From positions 1-40,435 of the forward strand of contig LBTB01000003.1 of the NCBI GenBank assembly GCA_000989305.1: a stretch of DNA of 40,435 bases, in the 5' to 3' direction. A program made the translations under genes and the position numbers. The notes under the pieces were generated by a model that did not search any database, was not told the DNA's origin, and was given only the letters and a program-made list of their open reading frames with translations. How positions within the stretch are numbered: the stretch's first letter is position 1; every line of letters starts with the position of its first letter. Of the stretch, positions 8,017 through 17,796 are shown piece after piece. Source of the stretch: Candidatus Shapirobacteria bacterium GW2011_GWF2_37_20 (lineage in GTDB: Bacteria; Patescibacteriota; Microgenomatia; UBA12405).

Positions 8017-9486
8017 TTATTCCGTATATCCCGGAAGAGGATCTAAATTATATTTTGTATCCTGGCAAACAGCCGGATCAACTTCTAGTACTATTTTAGG
8101 ATTTATTACTCCAAAACGTCCAAAATGGGCACTTACTTCATTTCCACTCATCTGCCAGGGAATAACAATATTATAAATCGGGACTTTATCGTTGGCTTTA
8201 ATCAACTTTATACCGTCATACCAAAATAAGTATCTAAATCCAACTCCAACACCAGGGTCAGCAATATAATTAATAGCAATACAGGGATAATTATTTTTCA
8301 AAGTCTCGCTTCGAACAAAGTCTACTAATTGCTTTCTGTAATAGTAACTCGTATCAATTTCGCTTCGATTAATTAACCAATAGGTGTTAATTCCAAAATA
8401 TATAATACCAACAAACCATAATATTTTTCTATTAATATTGCTTAGGAATAAACTTAAAAGCAATGTCAAAAGTGGCAACAGATTGGAAAAGTAATACTCG
8501 GAAACCGGTCTCTTTGAAGTAAATTGGGCCAATAATATTAAAAATATCCAGGAACATATACCAATAAACTCAGCTAGTTTTAATTTATTTTTAACCCTCA
8601 AAAATATCAAAATTATTATTACACCAATCCATAACCAGTTTACCCACGAAATTTCCCAGCCCGCAATAAAACGTTGCTGCAATTCTCTCCCTGAAGCGTT
8701 AAGCGTCTTGTCAAACTTTTGCCATCCGCTTGGTCCAATATTTTTAAACTGAGTTGCGGCAAGGGTACTTTTAACTTGAGAAAAATTATGTTTAATCTCA
8801 AAAATAAAAAATGGTGAATTGACAACCATAAAAATAAGCAACGCCATTAGAATTTGTTTAATCTTGATCTTTGCAAATTTTTCTTTTAATTTTCCTTCTG
8901 AAAAAAAATAAACTAAGATTGGAATTGGCAATATTGGTAACAGAGCAATGTGAATATTCCATAAAACGCCCACTAATATTGCGTATAACCATAAATATTT
9001 TAATTTTCCTCTGGAGAATTCCAGAATTATAAAAAGAAACCAAGTACACCATAGAATTGTTGGTTGAGTTGGCACTGACCATCGGTCAAAAGCCGCTAAT
9101 CCAAAAGATATTGCCTCAATAAAAGCCCCAATCAGTCCGGCTTTATCACCAAAAAATCTTTTAAAAATCCAAAAAATACTTATTATATTCAAAATTCCGA
9201 TTATGGTTAATGGAAGCGCTGCTCCCAACGGATTCATCTCAAAAATTGCGTAAGTTGCAGCCATTAAATAATAATAAGCTGGGCCTATAAACACCCCATC
9301 AACACTGGTTATTTGTCCATTAAGACGCAAATGATTATTAAAAATAATATCTCGGGAAATCCAAGAATATATATCTTGATCGTAAGCAAAGGAAAAACCC
9401 TTGCTAAAGTTAAATGTTCTAAATACTATCCCCAATGCTAAAATTAATATCAAAGGTATCCATATTCCATTGGATTTTTTCTTCAT
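8017..9486 (-). CDS. Polytopic GT-C/PMT-like glycosyltransferase, 'DQ' class
   Basis: YDQDIYSWISRDIIFNNHLRLNGQITSVDGVFIGPAYYYL; many TM helices. Its stop codon directly abuts the stop of the convergent gene. Confidence 0.78.
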   Translation of the reverse strand: MKKKSNGIWIPLILILALGIVFRTFNFSKGFSFAYDQDIYSWISRDIIFNNHLRLNGQITSVDGVFIGPAYYYLMAATYAIFEMNPLGAALPLTIIGILNIISIFWIFKRFFGDKAGLIGAFIEAISFGLAAFDRWSVPTQPTILWCTWFLFIILEFSRGKLKYLWLYAILVGVLWNIHIALLPILPIPILVYFFSEGKLKEKFAKIKIKQILMALLIFMVVNSPFFIFEIKHNFSQVKSTLAATQFKNIGPSGWQKFDKTLNASGRELQQRFIAGWEISWVNWLWIGVIIILIFLRVKNKLKLAEFIGICSWIFLILLAQFTSKRPVSEYYFSNLLPLLTLLLSLFLSNINRKILWFVGIIYFGINTYWLINRSEIDTSYYYRKQLVDFVRSETLKNNYPCIAINYIADPGVGVGFRYLFWYDGIKLIKANDKVPIYNIVIPWQMSGNEVSAHFGRFGVINPKIVLEVDPAVCQDTKYNLDPLPGYTE

Positions 9487-9492
9487 TAAACG

Positions 9493-10842
9493 ATGATATC
9501 ACTTATTAAGAACCTAAAAAATAAAACGATATTATCAATATTATTTCTAATATTAGTTACCTTATTCTTTAGAACCTACCGCCTAGATAAGCTCTATTCA
9601 TTTGATTGGGATCAGGAAAGGGATGCTTCTGTTGTTAGCTCCATAATTAGGGATAAAAAACCTGTCTTAATTGGACCAAGGGTTATTAATGATAGTGGTT
9701 TTTTTGTTGGTCCTTTTCATTACTACTTTTTGTTACCTTTTTATTTGTTAACCCAGGGTTCTCCTTATGCCGGCGCCTACGCAGCTTTGGTTGTCGAATT
9801 AATTACGGTCGTAGCTATTTATTTTGTATCTCTAAAAATTTTTAATTCCAAGGTTGCTTTTATTTCTGCCCTTATCTATTCTCTAAACCCTTCGCTTGTT
9901 TCTTGGAATGTCATGTATACCCCGTTACTATCTATAGTAATATTTTATCTCTGCTATCTGTTATTAAATAAAAAAACTCGCCTTTTTCCACTTCTAATAT
10001 TTTTATTTACCCTGTCTATTAATAATCATCCCGCGATGCTTTCCCTGGCCATACCAATAATTGTTTCCTATGTTTTGTCTTCTAAAAAATTATCTTTTAA
10101 AAGTATTACCTTGGCTCTATTGTTTTCGATTCTTCCTTTTCTACCTCTGATAATTTTTGATCTTAGGCATGAGTTTATTAATACTCAGGGGATAATAAAC
10201 TTTGTTACTACTCCCAAAACGATAAATTTAACTAACTCATTTTTGTTTCTGAGATCCTTTTGGCGCGCAATAAATATATTAATTGTACCCATTGGCTTTT
10301 TCCAAACCCTAGTAAGGATCTTGATAATACTTTTTTGTTCGATTTCATTTATTAATCTTAAAAATAAAAACATTAAAATTTTAGTCTTTACCTGGATTTT
10401 TGCTCCCTTATTGCTTTTATCTTTTTATCGGGGGGATATTCCAGAATATTACTATACGGCGGCCCTTACTCTGACCCCCTTACTTTTAAGTTTATTTTTT
10501 GTCAAATATATTTCCACATTCTACCTCTCATTTTTTGTTATTTTTCTAATTATCTTTCAGTATTTGAATTTTCCCAAGGGAATCAACGGAGCCCCCAGTC
10601 TCAAAAACAAAATGGCTGCCGCTTCTTACATTATTAATCAGCAACAAGATCCAGATTTTAATGTCTCCTACGATTTGCCACTTGGCATGAATAGTGGCTA
10701 TGCTTATTTATTTAAATTCCTTGGCAAGGAACCAAAAAATATCCCCTCAGCTCATTTATATTCCATATTTATTATTACTAATCCTGCACCCACAGGTGAG
10801 CTTGTTTATCATGACGAAATATTAGGAATTGTTCGAAGATAA
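9493..10842 (+). CDS. Polytopic GT-C/PMT-like glycosyltransferase, 'DQ' class
   Basis: DWDQERDASVVSSIIRDKKPVLIGPRVINDSGFFVGPFHYYF; multiple TM helices. Confidence 0.8.
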   Translation: MISLIKNLKNKTILSILFLILVTLFFRTYRLDKLYSFDWDQERDASVVSSIIRDKKPVLIGPRVINDSGFFVGPFHYYFLLPFYLLTQGSPYAGAYAALVVELITVVAIYFVSLKIFNSKVAFISALIYSLNPSLVSWNVMYTPLLSIVIFYLCYLLLNKKTRLFPLLIFLFTLSINNHPAMLSLAIPIIVSYVLSSKKLSFKSITLALLFSILPFLPLIIFDLRHEFINTQGIINFVTTPKTINLTNSFLFLRSFWRAINILIVPIGFFQTLVRILIILFCSISFINLKNKNIKILVFTWIFAPLLLLSFYRGDIPEYYYTAALTLTPLLLSLFFVKYISTFYLSFFVIFLIIFQYLNFPKGINGAPSLKNKMAAASYIINQQQDPDFNVSYDLPLGMNSGYAYLFKFLGKEPKNIPSAHLYSIFIITNPAPTGELVYHDEILGIVRR

Positions 10843-10844
10843 TT

Positions 10845-12461
10845 ATGGCTATTTTAAAAAAACATTATTTAGTAATATTTTTATTTATCCTGAGTTTTTT
10901 TCAGTTAAAATCTTTTTACAATTCCTTTTGGCCTAGGTCTCATGACGGAATATATCACGCAATCAGAATAAAAGAATATTTTTATGAATTAACTGGTGGT
11001 CAAGTTCCTGTTAGGTGGGCGAATAATTTAGACAATCGTTATGGCTTGCCCTTATTTAATTATATTTATCCCGGCCCCTATCTTCTTTCCTCTTTGCCGA
11101 TGTTTCTGGGTTTTAATGAAATAAGTTCCTATAAAATTATTATATTTTTCGCCTATTTTCTTGGTTTAACTGGTATTTATTCCCTATATTATCGCCAAAA
11201 TAAATACTTAGCTGCTGCCGCCGCTCTTATTTTTGGACTAACCCCTTACATTTTTCTTGATATTTTTGTTCGTGGTGCTTTTGGTGAATTTTTAGCAATT
11301 GCCTTTATGCCCTGGGCTATCTATGGTTTTACTTATCGTCATCGCTTAATCTCAGTGCTGTCATTATTCTTCGTTCTCATTTGTCATAATTTTTTAGGCC
11401 TAATATTTTTGCTATTTATCATTGCTAATTTAATCTGGAATGCAAGTTTTACTAGGTTTACTTTAAAAAATATATTTTTTTCACTTGGACTGTCTGCATT
11501 TTTTTTAATTCCCATGATTGTGGAAAGAAAATTCATAATTTCCGGTTTAACTAATAATTTCACTTTTGATTATCGACAACACTTTCTCTTTTTTCCTCAG
11601 CTTATATACGGAAAATGGGATTATTGGTATTCAAATCCTGGTCCTGTTGATGGTATGTCTTTTCAATTGGGTTTTGCCAATTTAGTCATCATTCTTTTTT
11701 CACTTTTATCACTTCCATTTTTAAAGAAAAAAAGATTATTAATATTTTTGCTTATTTCGTTGTTTTTTTTCCTTATTCTTACACTTTCCCCGTCTCAATT
11801 TATCTGGAATCTTATAACACCTCTTCAAATGCTCCAATTCCCCTGGAGATTGCTATTTATCCCCACTCTTGTTTTCCCTTTAATTTTTTTTGAATCGCTA
11901 TTCAACCATTCAAAATTAAAATTGCCATCAAAATATCTGTTTGCCATTTTTCTAATAATTTTAGCCATGATCAACGTCAGAAATTACCGACGACCTATGG
12001 AATATATTCCTCAGGAAAAATATCAAATACTTCTAAATGACGAAGGTCAAAAAAGTACCACTTCATCCCGCGATGAGATATCCCCAATTTGGTCCAAAAC
12101 TGTAAAAACTAACGGTAATCGAGTTATTGATGTTACCAGGGGGGGGGAAGTCTTGGTTCAGATCAATTCAAACGCAATGTATTTTGATATCACTAGTCAG
12201 AGTCCAGTGACTGAGATAACTATTTTAAAAAACTATTTTCCTGGCTGGAAGCTCCAAAATCGTCAAAACTTGGAGGAGGTATCCATAAAACCAGATCAAA
12301 ACGGCGATGTTCTTGCTTTTCTTCCAAAGGGTTCCTATGTCTACAAGTATTTTCAAACAAAAACAGAAATATTTTCAAATCTAATTTCCTTATCAATTTT
12401 TCTGCTCCTTTTGTTAATATCAATTAAGGAATTTGTTCAAAAAAAATATGGAAAAAATTAA
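10845..12461 (+). CDS. Polytopic membrane protein of the 'PTPS_related' (PF10131-like) family, probable GT-C glycosyltransferase
   Basis: SHDGIYHAIRIKEYFYELTGGQVPVRWANNLDNRYGLPLFNYIYPGPY; C-terminal YfhO-like beta domain (KNYFPGWKLQN...LPKGSYVYKYFQTKTE) before the last TM. Contains a G9 tract at 12139-12147. Confidence 0.75.
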   Translation: MAILKKHYLVIFLFILSFFQLKSFYNSFWPRSHDGIYHAIRIKEYFYELTGGQVPVRWANNLDNRYGLPLFNYIYPGPYLLSSLPMFLGFNEISSYKIIIFFAYFLGLTGIYSLYYRQNKYLAAAAALIFGLTPYIFLDIFVRGAFGEFLAIAFMPWAIYGFTYRHRLISVLSLFFVLICHNFLGLIFLLFIIANLIWNASFTRFTLKNIFFSLGLSAFFLIPMIVERKFIISGLTNNFTFDYRQHFLFFPQLIYGKWDYWYSNPGPVDGMSFQLGFANLVIILFSLLSLPFLKKKRLLIFLLISLFFFLILTLSPSQFIWNLITPLQMLQFPWRLLFIPTLVFPLIFFESLFNHSKLKLPSKYLFAIFLIILAMINVRNYRRPMEYIPQEKYQILLNDEGQKSTTSSRDEISPIWSKTVKTNGNRVIDVTRGGEVLVQINSNAMYFDITSQSPVTEITILKNYFPGWKLQNRQNLEEVSIKPDQNGDVLAFLPKGSYVYKYFQTKTEIFSNLISLSIFLLLLLISIKEFVQKKYGKN

Positions 12462-13224
12462 ATGTTCAATCATTATTCCCTGCTACAACGAAGAAAAAAA
12501 TCTAAAAAGGGGAGTATTGAACGAAGTTTCTGACTTTTTGAAAAGTGTCGATTTTAATTGGGAAGTCATTATTGCCAACGACCAGTCAACTGATAATAGC
12601 CTCAAGATGGCCCAAGACTTTTCCCAAAATCATGACAATTTTAAAGTAATTGATTTACCCCATGGCGGAAAACCATCCGCAGTCTGGGGAGGGATCAAAG
12701 CCGCCAAATATCCGTCTGTTTTATTTACCGACATGGACCAATCAACTCCTTTAAAAGAAATTTTAAAACTATTACCTTATGTCAATGATTTTGATGTCAT
12801 TATTGGTTCTCGGGGCAAGGGTCGGGAAGGTAATTCTTTAGTCAGAAAACTAATGGCTACCTGTTTTTTAGCTTTCAGGCGCCTAATTTTATTGCCCAAT
12901 ATCACCGATACTCAATGTGGCTTTAAAATGTTTAAAACCGAAGTTGCCAAAAAACTATTTCCCAATCTCCAGTTTTTTAAAGACAAATCTGACAATAAAG
13001 GCTGGAGAGTGTCCGCCTTTGATGTTGAACTTCTATTTATGGCTCAAAAATGGGGATATAAGATAAAAGAAGTAATTGTTAATTGGAAAAACGAAGATAT
13101 AAGCGATACCAAAGGGGAAGATTCTTCCCGTTTTAAAAAAGAATCCATAAATATGATCCAGGAAATAATTAGAGTCAAAAAAAATGACTTAAGAGGACTT
13201 TATGAACAAGCGTCTCAAAAATAG
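12448..13224 (+). CDS. GT2 glycosyltransferase, DPM1/ALG5-like
   Basis: KCSIIIPCYNEEKNL, VIIANDQSTDNS, LPHGGKPSAVWGGIKAA, VLFTDMDQSTP, ITDTQCGFKMFK. The listed ORF starts at 12433, but ATG 12448 (MEKIKCSIIIPCYNEE) is the more likely start. Confidence 0.87.
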   Translation: MEKIKCSIIIPCYNEEKNLKRGVLNEVSDFLKSVDFNWEVIIANDQSTDNSLKMAQDFSQNHDNFKVIDLPHGGKPSAVWGGIKAAKYPSVLFTDMDQSTPLKEILKLLPYVNDFDVIIGSRGKGREGNSLVRKLMATCFLAFRRLILLPNITDTQCGFKMFKTEVAKKLFPNLQFFKDKSDNKGWRVSAFDVELLFMAQKWGYKIKEVIVNWKNEDISDTKGEDSSRFKKESINMIQEIIRVKKNDLRGLYEQASQK

Positions 13225-14629
13225 TCTTATTTTAATCTTGATTATTGCTGTATATTTTTTTCTTAGGTGCCTTAATCTAACTTCTCTACCTGTGTTTGGT
13301 GACGAAGCCATTTATATACGTTGGTCTCAAATTATTAAAAGTGTTGACACTCTTCGTTTTATTCCCATGACTGACGGCAAACAGCCGCTTTTTATGTGGC
13401 TAACCGCAGTCTCTTTGAAGTTTTTTGAACCTCTCGTTGCCGGTCGGATTATTTCAGTTTTTGCCGGGGCGGGCACCCTTGTGGTTTTATTTTTAATTAG
13501 TAAATCCTTTTTGCCTTCCTTAATCTATCTCTTTTTGCCCTTTGCTTTCTTCTTTGACCGTTTGGCTACCGCCGACAATCTTTTATCATTTTTTGGTGTT
13601 TTGAGTTTTTATCTCTCCTTACGTTTAGCCAAACAGTCTCGACTAGATTTATCGCTGATTCTTGGTGCTGTTTTAGGTTTGGCTTGGTTAACCAAATCCC
13701 CCGCCATCTATTTTGTTGTGCTAAGCCTTCTAACCTTTATTATTTATAATCCTAAAAATTTAAAAAAATTATATTTACCATTACTTTCTGCCCTTATCGC
13801 TTTTTGTATTTACAATATCCTTCGTTTAGGTCCACAGTTTGCTCAAATTGCCATCAGAAACAAAGATTATATTTGGCCTCTTGGTGAAATTCTTCGTCAT
13901 CCTTTTGATCCTCTTATTCCTCATCTTAACGATGTCCTGAATATATGTGTTTATTATGTTTCTTGGCCCCTTCTTCTCTCTCCCTTTTTATATTTATTTT
14001 TTCTAAAAAAGATAAAATTTGACCGTCAGTTTATTTTATACTTAAGTTGGTGCCTTTTACCTTTAATTGCCAATGCCGCCATGTCTAAAGTTTTTACAGC
14101 TCGTTATATCCTATTCACTGTTCCGTATTTAGTTTTACTCCTGGCCCACTTTTTAAAACCACTTTTTAATAAAAAATATCTAATTATTTTACTTCTACTT
14201 TTTATTCCCAACCTTTGGCGAATTTATCAAATTAGTTTTAATCCCCAAAACCTAAAGCTTCCCTCCACCGAAACCGGTTATGTTTCCGCTTGGACCTCAG
14301 GCTGGGGGATAAAAGAGGTTTCTGAGTATCTAATTTCTCGTTCAAAAGTGGTTAACGTTATTGTGGGAACAGAAGGACATTTTGGCACTCTTCCCGATGG
14401 TTTACAGATTTATACCAATCAAGTTCCTCAGTTAACTGTTTTTGGAGTTGGCATTAATATTACCGAAATTCCCGATAAATTAATTGATGCCAAAAATTAT
14501 GGCGATGAAGTCTACTTACTGTTCAATGCCTCGCGACTAAAACTATCATCAATGGATGTTTCAACTCTAACTCTTGTCAAGAATATTCTCAAGCCGGACG
14601 GTGACCGCCTTGTTCTCTATCGGTTATAA
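13202..14629 (+). CDS. GT39/PMT_2-like polytopic glycosyltransferase ('DE' class)
   Basis: First-loop VFGDEAIYIRWSQII...TDGKQPLFMWLTAVSLKFF, ArnT/PMT-like; multiple TM helices. Overlaps the GT2 gene by 23 nt. Confidence 0.82.
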   Translation: MNKRLKNSLILILIIAVYFFLRCLNLTSLPVFGDEAIYIRWSQIIKSVDTLRFIPMTDGKQPLFMWLTAVSLKFFEPLVAGRIISVFAGAGTLVVLFLISKSFLPSLIYLFLPFAFFFDRLATADNLLSFFGVLSFYLSLRLAKQSRLDLSLILGAVLGLAWLTKSPAIYFVVLSLLTFIIYNPKNLKKLYLPLLSALIAFCIYNILRLGPQFAQIAIRNKDYIWPLGEILRHPFDPLIPHLNDVLNICVYYVSWPLLLSPFLYLFFLKKIKFDRQFILYLSWCLLPLIANAAMSKVFTARYILFTVPYLVLLLAHFLKPLFNKKYLIILLLLFIPNLWRIYQISFNPQNLKLPSTETGYVSAWTSGWGIKEVSEYLISRSKVVNVIVGTEGHFGTLPDGLQIYTNQVPQLTVFGVGINITEIPDKLIDAKNYGDEVYLLFNASRLKLSSMDVSTLTLVKNILKPDGDRLVLYRL

Positions 14630-14644
14630 AACTACATTTCATAG

Positions 14645-14656
14645 TAAAATAAAAGA
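14645..14656 (+). promoter_or_regulatory. -10-like TAAAAT followed by 6 nt and ATG (putative leaderless start)
   Basis: TAAAAT 14645-14650, aaaaga, ATG 14657, in a short intergenic gap. Confidence 0.4.
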
Positions 14657-16375
14657 ATGCTAGGCAAAATGCTCAAAAGCCGTTTTATTTGGCCAATTAT
14701 ATTGTTGATTTTGATTATCCCCACCTTCACCTTTTTGTTAAAACCAGGTCTCTATTGGAACATGCACGACGACATGCAAATGATCCGTCAACTGGAATTT
14801 GAAAAATGCCTAAAAGATGGACAAATTCCTTGTCGATGGACTCCTGATTTGGGTTACAACTATGGCTACCCTCTTTTTAATTTTTATCCCCCCGCACCCT
14901 ATGTTGTTGGTCAATTTTTCCGTACTTTTGGTTTTACTTATATTGCCACCGTTAAATTTACCGCTATTGTTTTAATCGTCACCTCATCTTTGGCAATGTA
15001 TTTGTTGGCAAGCAGTCTCACTGGACCCATTGGGGGCTTTCTGGCGGCTCTTTTTTATACTTATGCTCCCTATCATGCCGTTAACATTTATGTTCGCGGT
15101 GCTATGAACGAAGCCTGGGCTAGTCTTTTTCTGCCCTTAATTTTTTATTTTAGCCGTAACTATCTTAAAAAACATTCCATAAGCTCTTTAATTCTCTTAG
15201 CTCTTTCCTGGACTGGTCTTTTGCTCTCCCACAACCCCATGGCCTTAACCTTTGTTTTGTTCTTTGCTCCCTGGTGCCTTTATTGGTATTTTGAAGCCAA
15301 ATTACATTTCCAAATTAAACCTCTTCTTTATTTAGTCGCCTCAGGAGTCTTTGCCTTGGCTTTATCGGCCTTTTTTACTCTGCCTGTTCTGTTTGAATCA
15401 AAATTAGTTCAAATTGAAACCATGTTTCAAAATTATTATCATTATTCGGTTCATTTTGTCAGTTTTAAGCAATTATTCTTAGGTAACTATTGGGGTGACG
15501 GGCCTTCAGTCTGGGGTGTCTTTGACGGTATGTCATTTACTCTGGGAACTCTCCATTGGCTATTACCCTCACTCTTAGGCGTCTATTTTATTTTCCGATC
15601 AATTAAAATAAGATCATTTAAGAAATATTCATTGCCGTTAATGATTATTGCCCTGGCATTTTTTGCCACCTTTTTGGCTCATGAGCGATCCACTTTTGTC
15701 TGGTCGATAATTAGCCCGATTCAAAAAATTCAATTTCCTTGGCGTTTTCTAAACCATAGTCTTTTCCTTTTTTCCCTCTCTCTGGCTTTTCTTCCCCGGC
15801 TTTTGAAAAAATATCTTTCTAAATTTGTTTATATTGTTATTCCATTTTTAGCTTTAGCTATTGTTTTACTAAACTACAAATATTTCTTTCCAGTCACCTT
15901 TGGTCCGATCACCGATGAACAAAAATTTTCCGGACTAGCTTGGAATAATCAAATTACCTCAGGTATCTACGATTACTTACCCAAGACTGCCTCTACTGCC
16001 GCCAAAACAAAAGCTGCCGAAATTATTGATGCTGTCGAGCCTGCTTCAACTGAATATCAGCTCACTGGTTACCAAAAGGGGACTGACTGGTGGTTATTTA
16101 ATCTTCAAAATGAAACTCCGGCCAAATTTACTTTAGCTGCCCTTTATTTCCCCAAATTTGAATTATTTGACAATCAACAGCCACTGGCTTTTGGAATCGA
16201 ACCTGTCTTAGGGCGAATTACCATTGATCTAGTACCCGGAACCCATCAAATATATTTAAAATTATTTAACACCCCAATTAGAATCGTTGGCAACTATCTT
16301 TCGCTCTTTGCTTGGATTTTTGTCTTTGTCTATTTTTTCCGGAAAATATGGAAAAGCAAGAAGTCAATAAAATAA
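14657..16375 (+). CDS. PTPS_related (PF10131-like) polytopic membrane protein, probable GT-C glycosyltransferase
   Basis: MHDDMQMIRQLEFEKCLKDGQIPCRWTPDLGYNYGYPLFNFYPPAPYVVG; C-terminal YFPKFELFDNQQPL...VPGTHQIYLKLFNTPIR beta domain then TM. Confidence 0.82.
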   Translation: MLGKMLKSRFIWPIILLILIIPTFTFLLKPGLYWNMHDDMQMIRQLEFEKCLKDGQIPCRWTPDLGYNYGYPLFNFYPPAPYVVGQFFRTFGFTYIATVKFTAIVLIVTSSLAMYLLASSLTGPIGGFLAALFYTYAPYHAVNIYVRGAMNEAWASLFLPLIFYFSRNYLKKHSISSLILLALSWTGLLLSHNPMALTFVLFFAPWCLYWYFEAKLHFQIKPLLYLVASGVFALALSAFFTLPVLFESKLVQIETMFQNYYHYSVHFVSFKQLFLGNYWGDGPSVWGVFDGMSFTLGTLHWLLPSLLGVYFIFRSIKIRSFKKYSLPLMIIALAFFATFLAHERSTFVWSIISPIQKIQFPWRFLNHSLFLFSLSLAFLPRLLKKYLSKFVYIVIPFLALAIVLLNYKYFFPVTFGPITDEQKFSGLAWNNQITSGIYDYLPKTASTAAKTKAAEIIDAVEPASTEYQLTGYQKGTDWWLFNLQNETPAKFTLAALYFPKFELFDNQQPLAFGIEPVLGRITIDLVPGTHQIYLKLFNTPIRIVGNYLSLFAWIFVFVYFFRKIWKSKKSIK

Positions 16376-17796
16376 AAATACAAACTACCCACAACATTTT
16401 GTTTCTAACCCTAAGAAACTTTGGTATTCAGGGGATTTCCGTTATTGGATTTTTTCTTTTAACCATAATTTTAGGTAAAGGTGAAGTCGGGCTCTTTGCT
16501 ATTGTTGCCGAATCTATTGGCATCTTGGGTTACTTTTCTGATGTTGGTTTAGCCTCAGCCCTTATTCAGCAAAAAGAAGAACCGGATAAAATTTCACTGC
16601 GGACTACCTTTACTGTTCAACAACTTTTGGTTTTCCTCTGTTTACTCTCTGTGGCTATTTTTTATCCTCATTTTAGTCAGGCCAAGGGCTATGGTTCAAA
16701 GGAGCTTTGGATTTTGCTCTCGCTTTGTTTTTCTTTCGTTGTTGCCTCATTAAAAACCATTCCTTCAGTTCAATTAGAACGTCATCTAAATTTCAAACTA
16801 ATCTCAACTATCGATATCATCGAGAATACTCTTTTCTATGTTATCGCCGTCCTTTTTGCCTTTTTGGGTTTTGGTGTTTTCTCTTATGCTATTGCCACAT
16901 TTATTAAAAGCTCTGTCGGTTTAGCCCTTATCTACCGTTATTCCTCATGGCCGCTTGGTTTTGCTTTTTCTCTCAAAACCGCCAAGAGATTGTTCTCATT
17001 CGGGATTCCCTTTCAATTAAATTCCTTAATTGCTATGGCCAAGGATCGTTTTTCCAATCTCTTGGTGGCCGGTATATTGGGTCGGGATTCTTTTGGTATT
17101 CTGTCCTGGGCTCAAAAAGGCCCAAGAATCCCTCTTAGTTTTATGGATGCCATTATGAGAGTTACTTTCCCTACCTTTTCCCGACTTCAGGACGAAAAAG
17201 AATTTCTTAAAAAATCATTAGAAAAAAGTACCTTTTTTATCGCCCTAATCGTCTTCCCTAGCCTTTTAGGAATTTGTCTTATAGCTCCCGATTTTATTAA
17301 CCTAATTCCAAAATATGACAAATGGCTACCGGCCATTATTCCTCTATATTTCTTTGCCGCTTCTTATGCCATCGCCTCGGTTACTACCCCGATTACAAAT
17401 GCTTTTAACGCCACCGGTAAAATTAAAACCACTACCAAACTTATGGTCATGTGGACTGTCTTAACCTGGATTTTTTATCCAATCCTGAGTCTTAGATTTG
17501 GATACATCGGCACCTCGATTGCCGCCTTAATTGTAGGGCTCAGCTCCTTTGTTGTTTGGCATTTAGCTTATAAGTATTTCCGGGTAAATATATTTAAAAC
17601 CATTCTCCATCCTCTCGTTGCCTCTTTGGCTATTTTTGTAATCGTTATGCCCATCTCTTATCTTTCCCTGGCTCCTTTAGCCTCAATTCTAATTAAAATA
17701 TTTTTAGCCGTCTTTATCTATTCCGTTTACCAGTTTGCATTTAACCGATCTGAATTGATATGGTTTTACCAGCAACTTCAAAAAATCAGAAAATAA
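16348..17796 (+). CDS. Wzx-type polysaccharide/lipid-linked oligosaccharide flippase
   Basis: MOP-superfamily pattern: LRNFGIQGISVIGFFLLTIILGKGEVGLFAIVAESIGILGYFSDVGLASALIQ...FSFGIPFQLNSLIAMAKDRFSNLLVAGILGRDSFGILSWAQK. The listed ORF starts at 16312; ATG 16348 (MEKQEVNKIK) is likelier. Confidence 0.88.
   Translation: MEKQEVNKIKIQTTHNILFLTLRNFGIQGISVIGFFLLTIILGKGEVGLFAIVAESIGILGYFSDVGLASALIQQKEEPDKISLRTTFTVQQLLVFLCLLSVAIFYPHFSQAKGYGSKELWILLSLCFSFVVASLKTIPSVQLERHLNFKLISTIDIIENTLFYVIAVLFAFLGFGVFSYAIATFIKSSVGLALIYRYSSWPLGFAFSLKTAKRLFSFGIPFQLNSLIAMAKDRFSNLLVAGILGRDSFGILSWAQKGPRIPLSFMDAIMRVTFPTFSRLQDEKEFLKKSLEKSTFFIALIVFPSLLGICLIAPDFINLIPKYDKWLPAIIPLYFFAASYAIASVTTPITNAFNATGKIKTTTKLMVMWTVLTWIFYPILSLRFGYIGTSIAALIVGLSSFVVWHLAYKYFRVNIFKTILHPLVASLAIFVIVMPISYLSLAPLASILIKIFLAVFIYSVYQFAFNRSELIWFYQQLQKIRK

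Noticed and set aside
7278-8176. Listed plus-strand ORFs 7278-7523, 7730-7960 and 7964-8176
   Set aside because: The first two are out-of-frame ORFs inside a GT-C gene. The third spans the abutting stops of two convergent GT-C genes and has no independent support.
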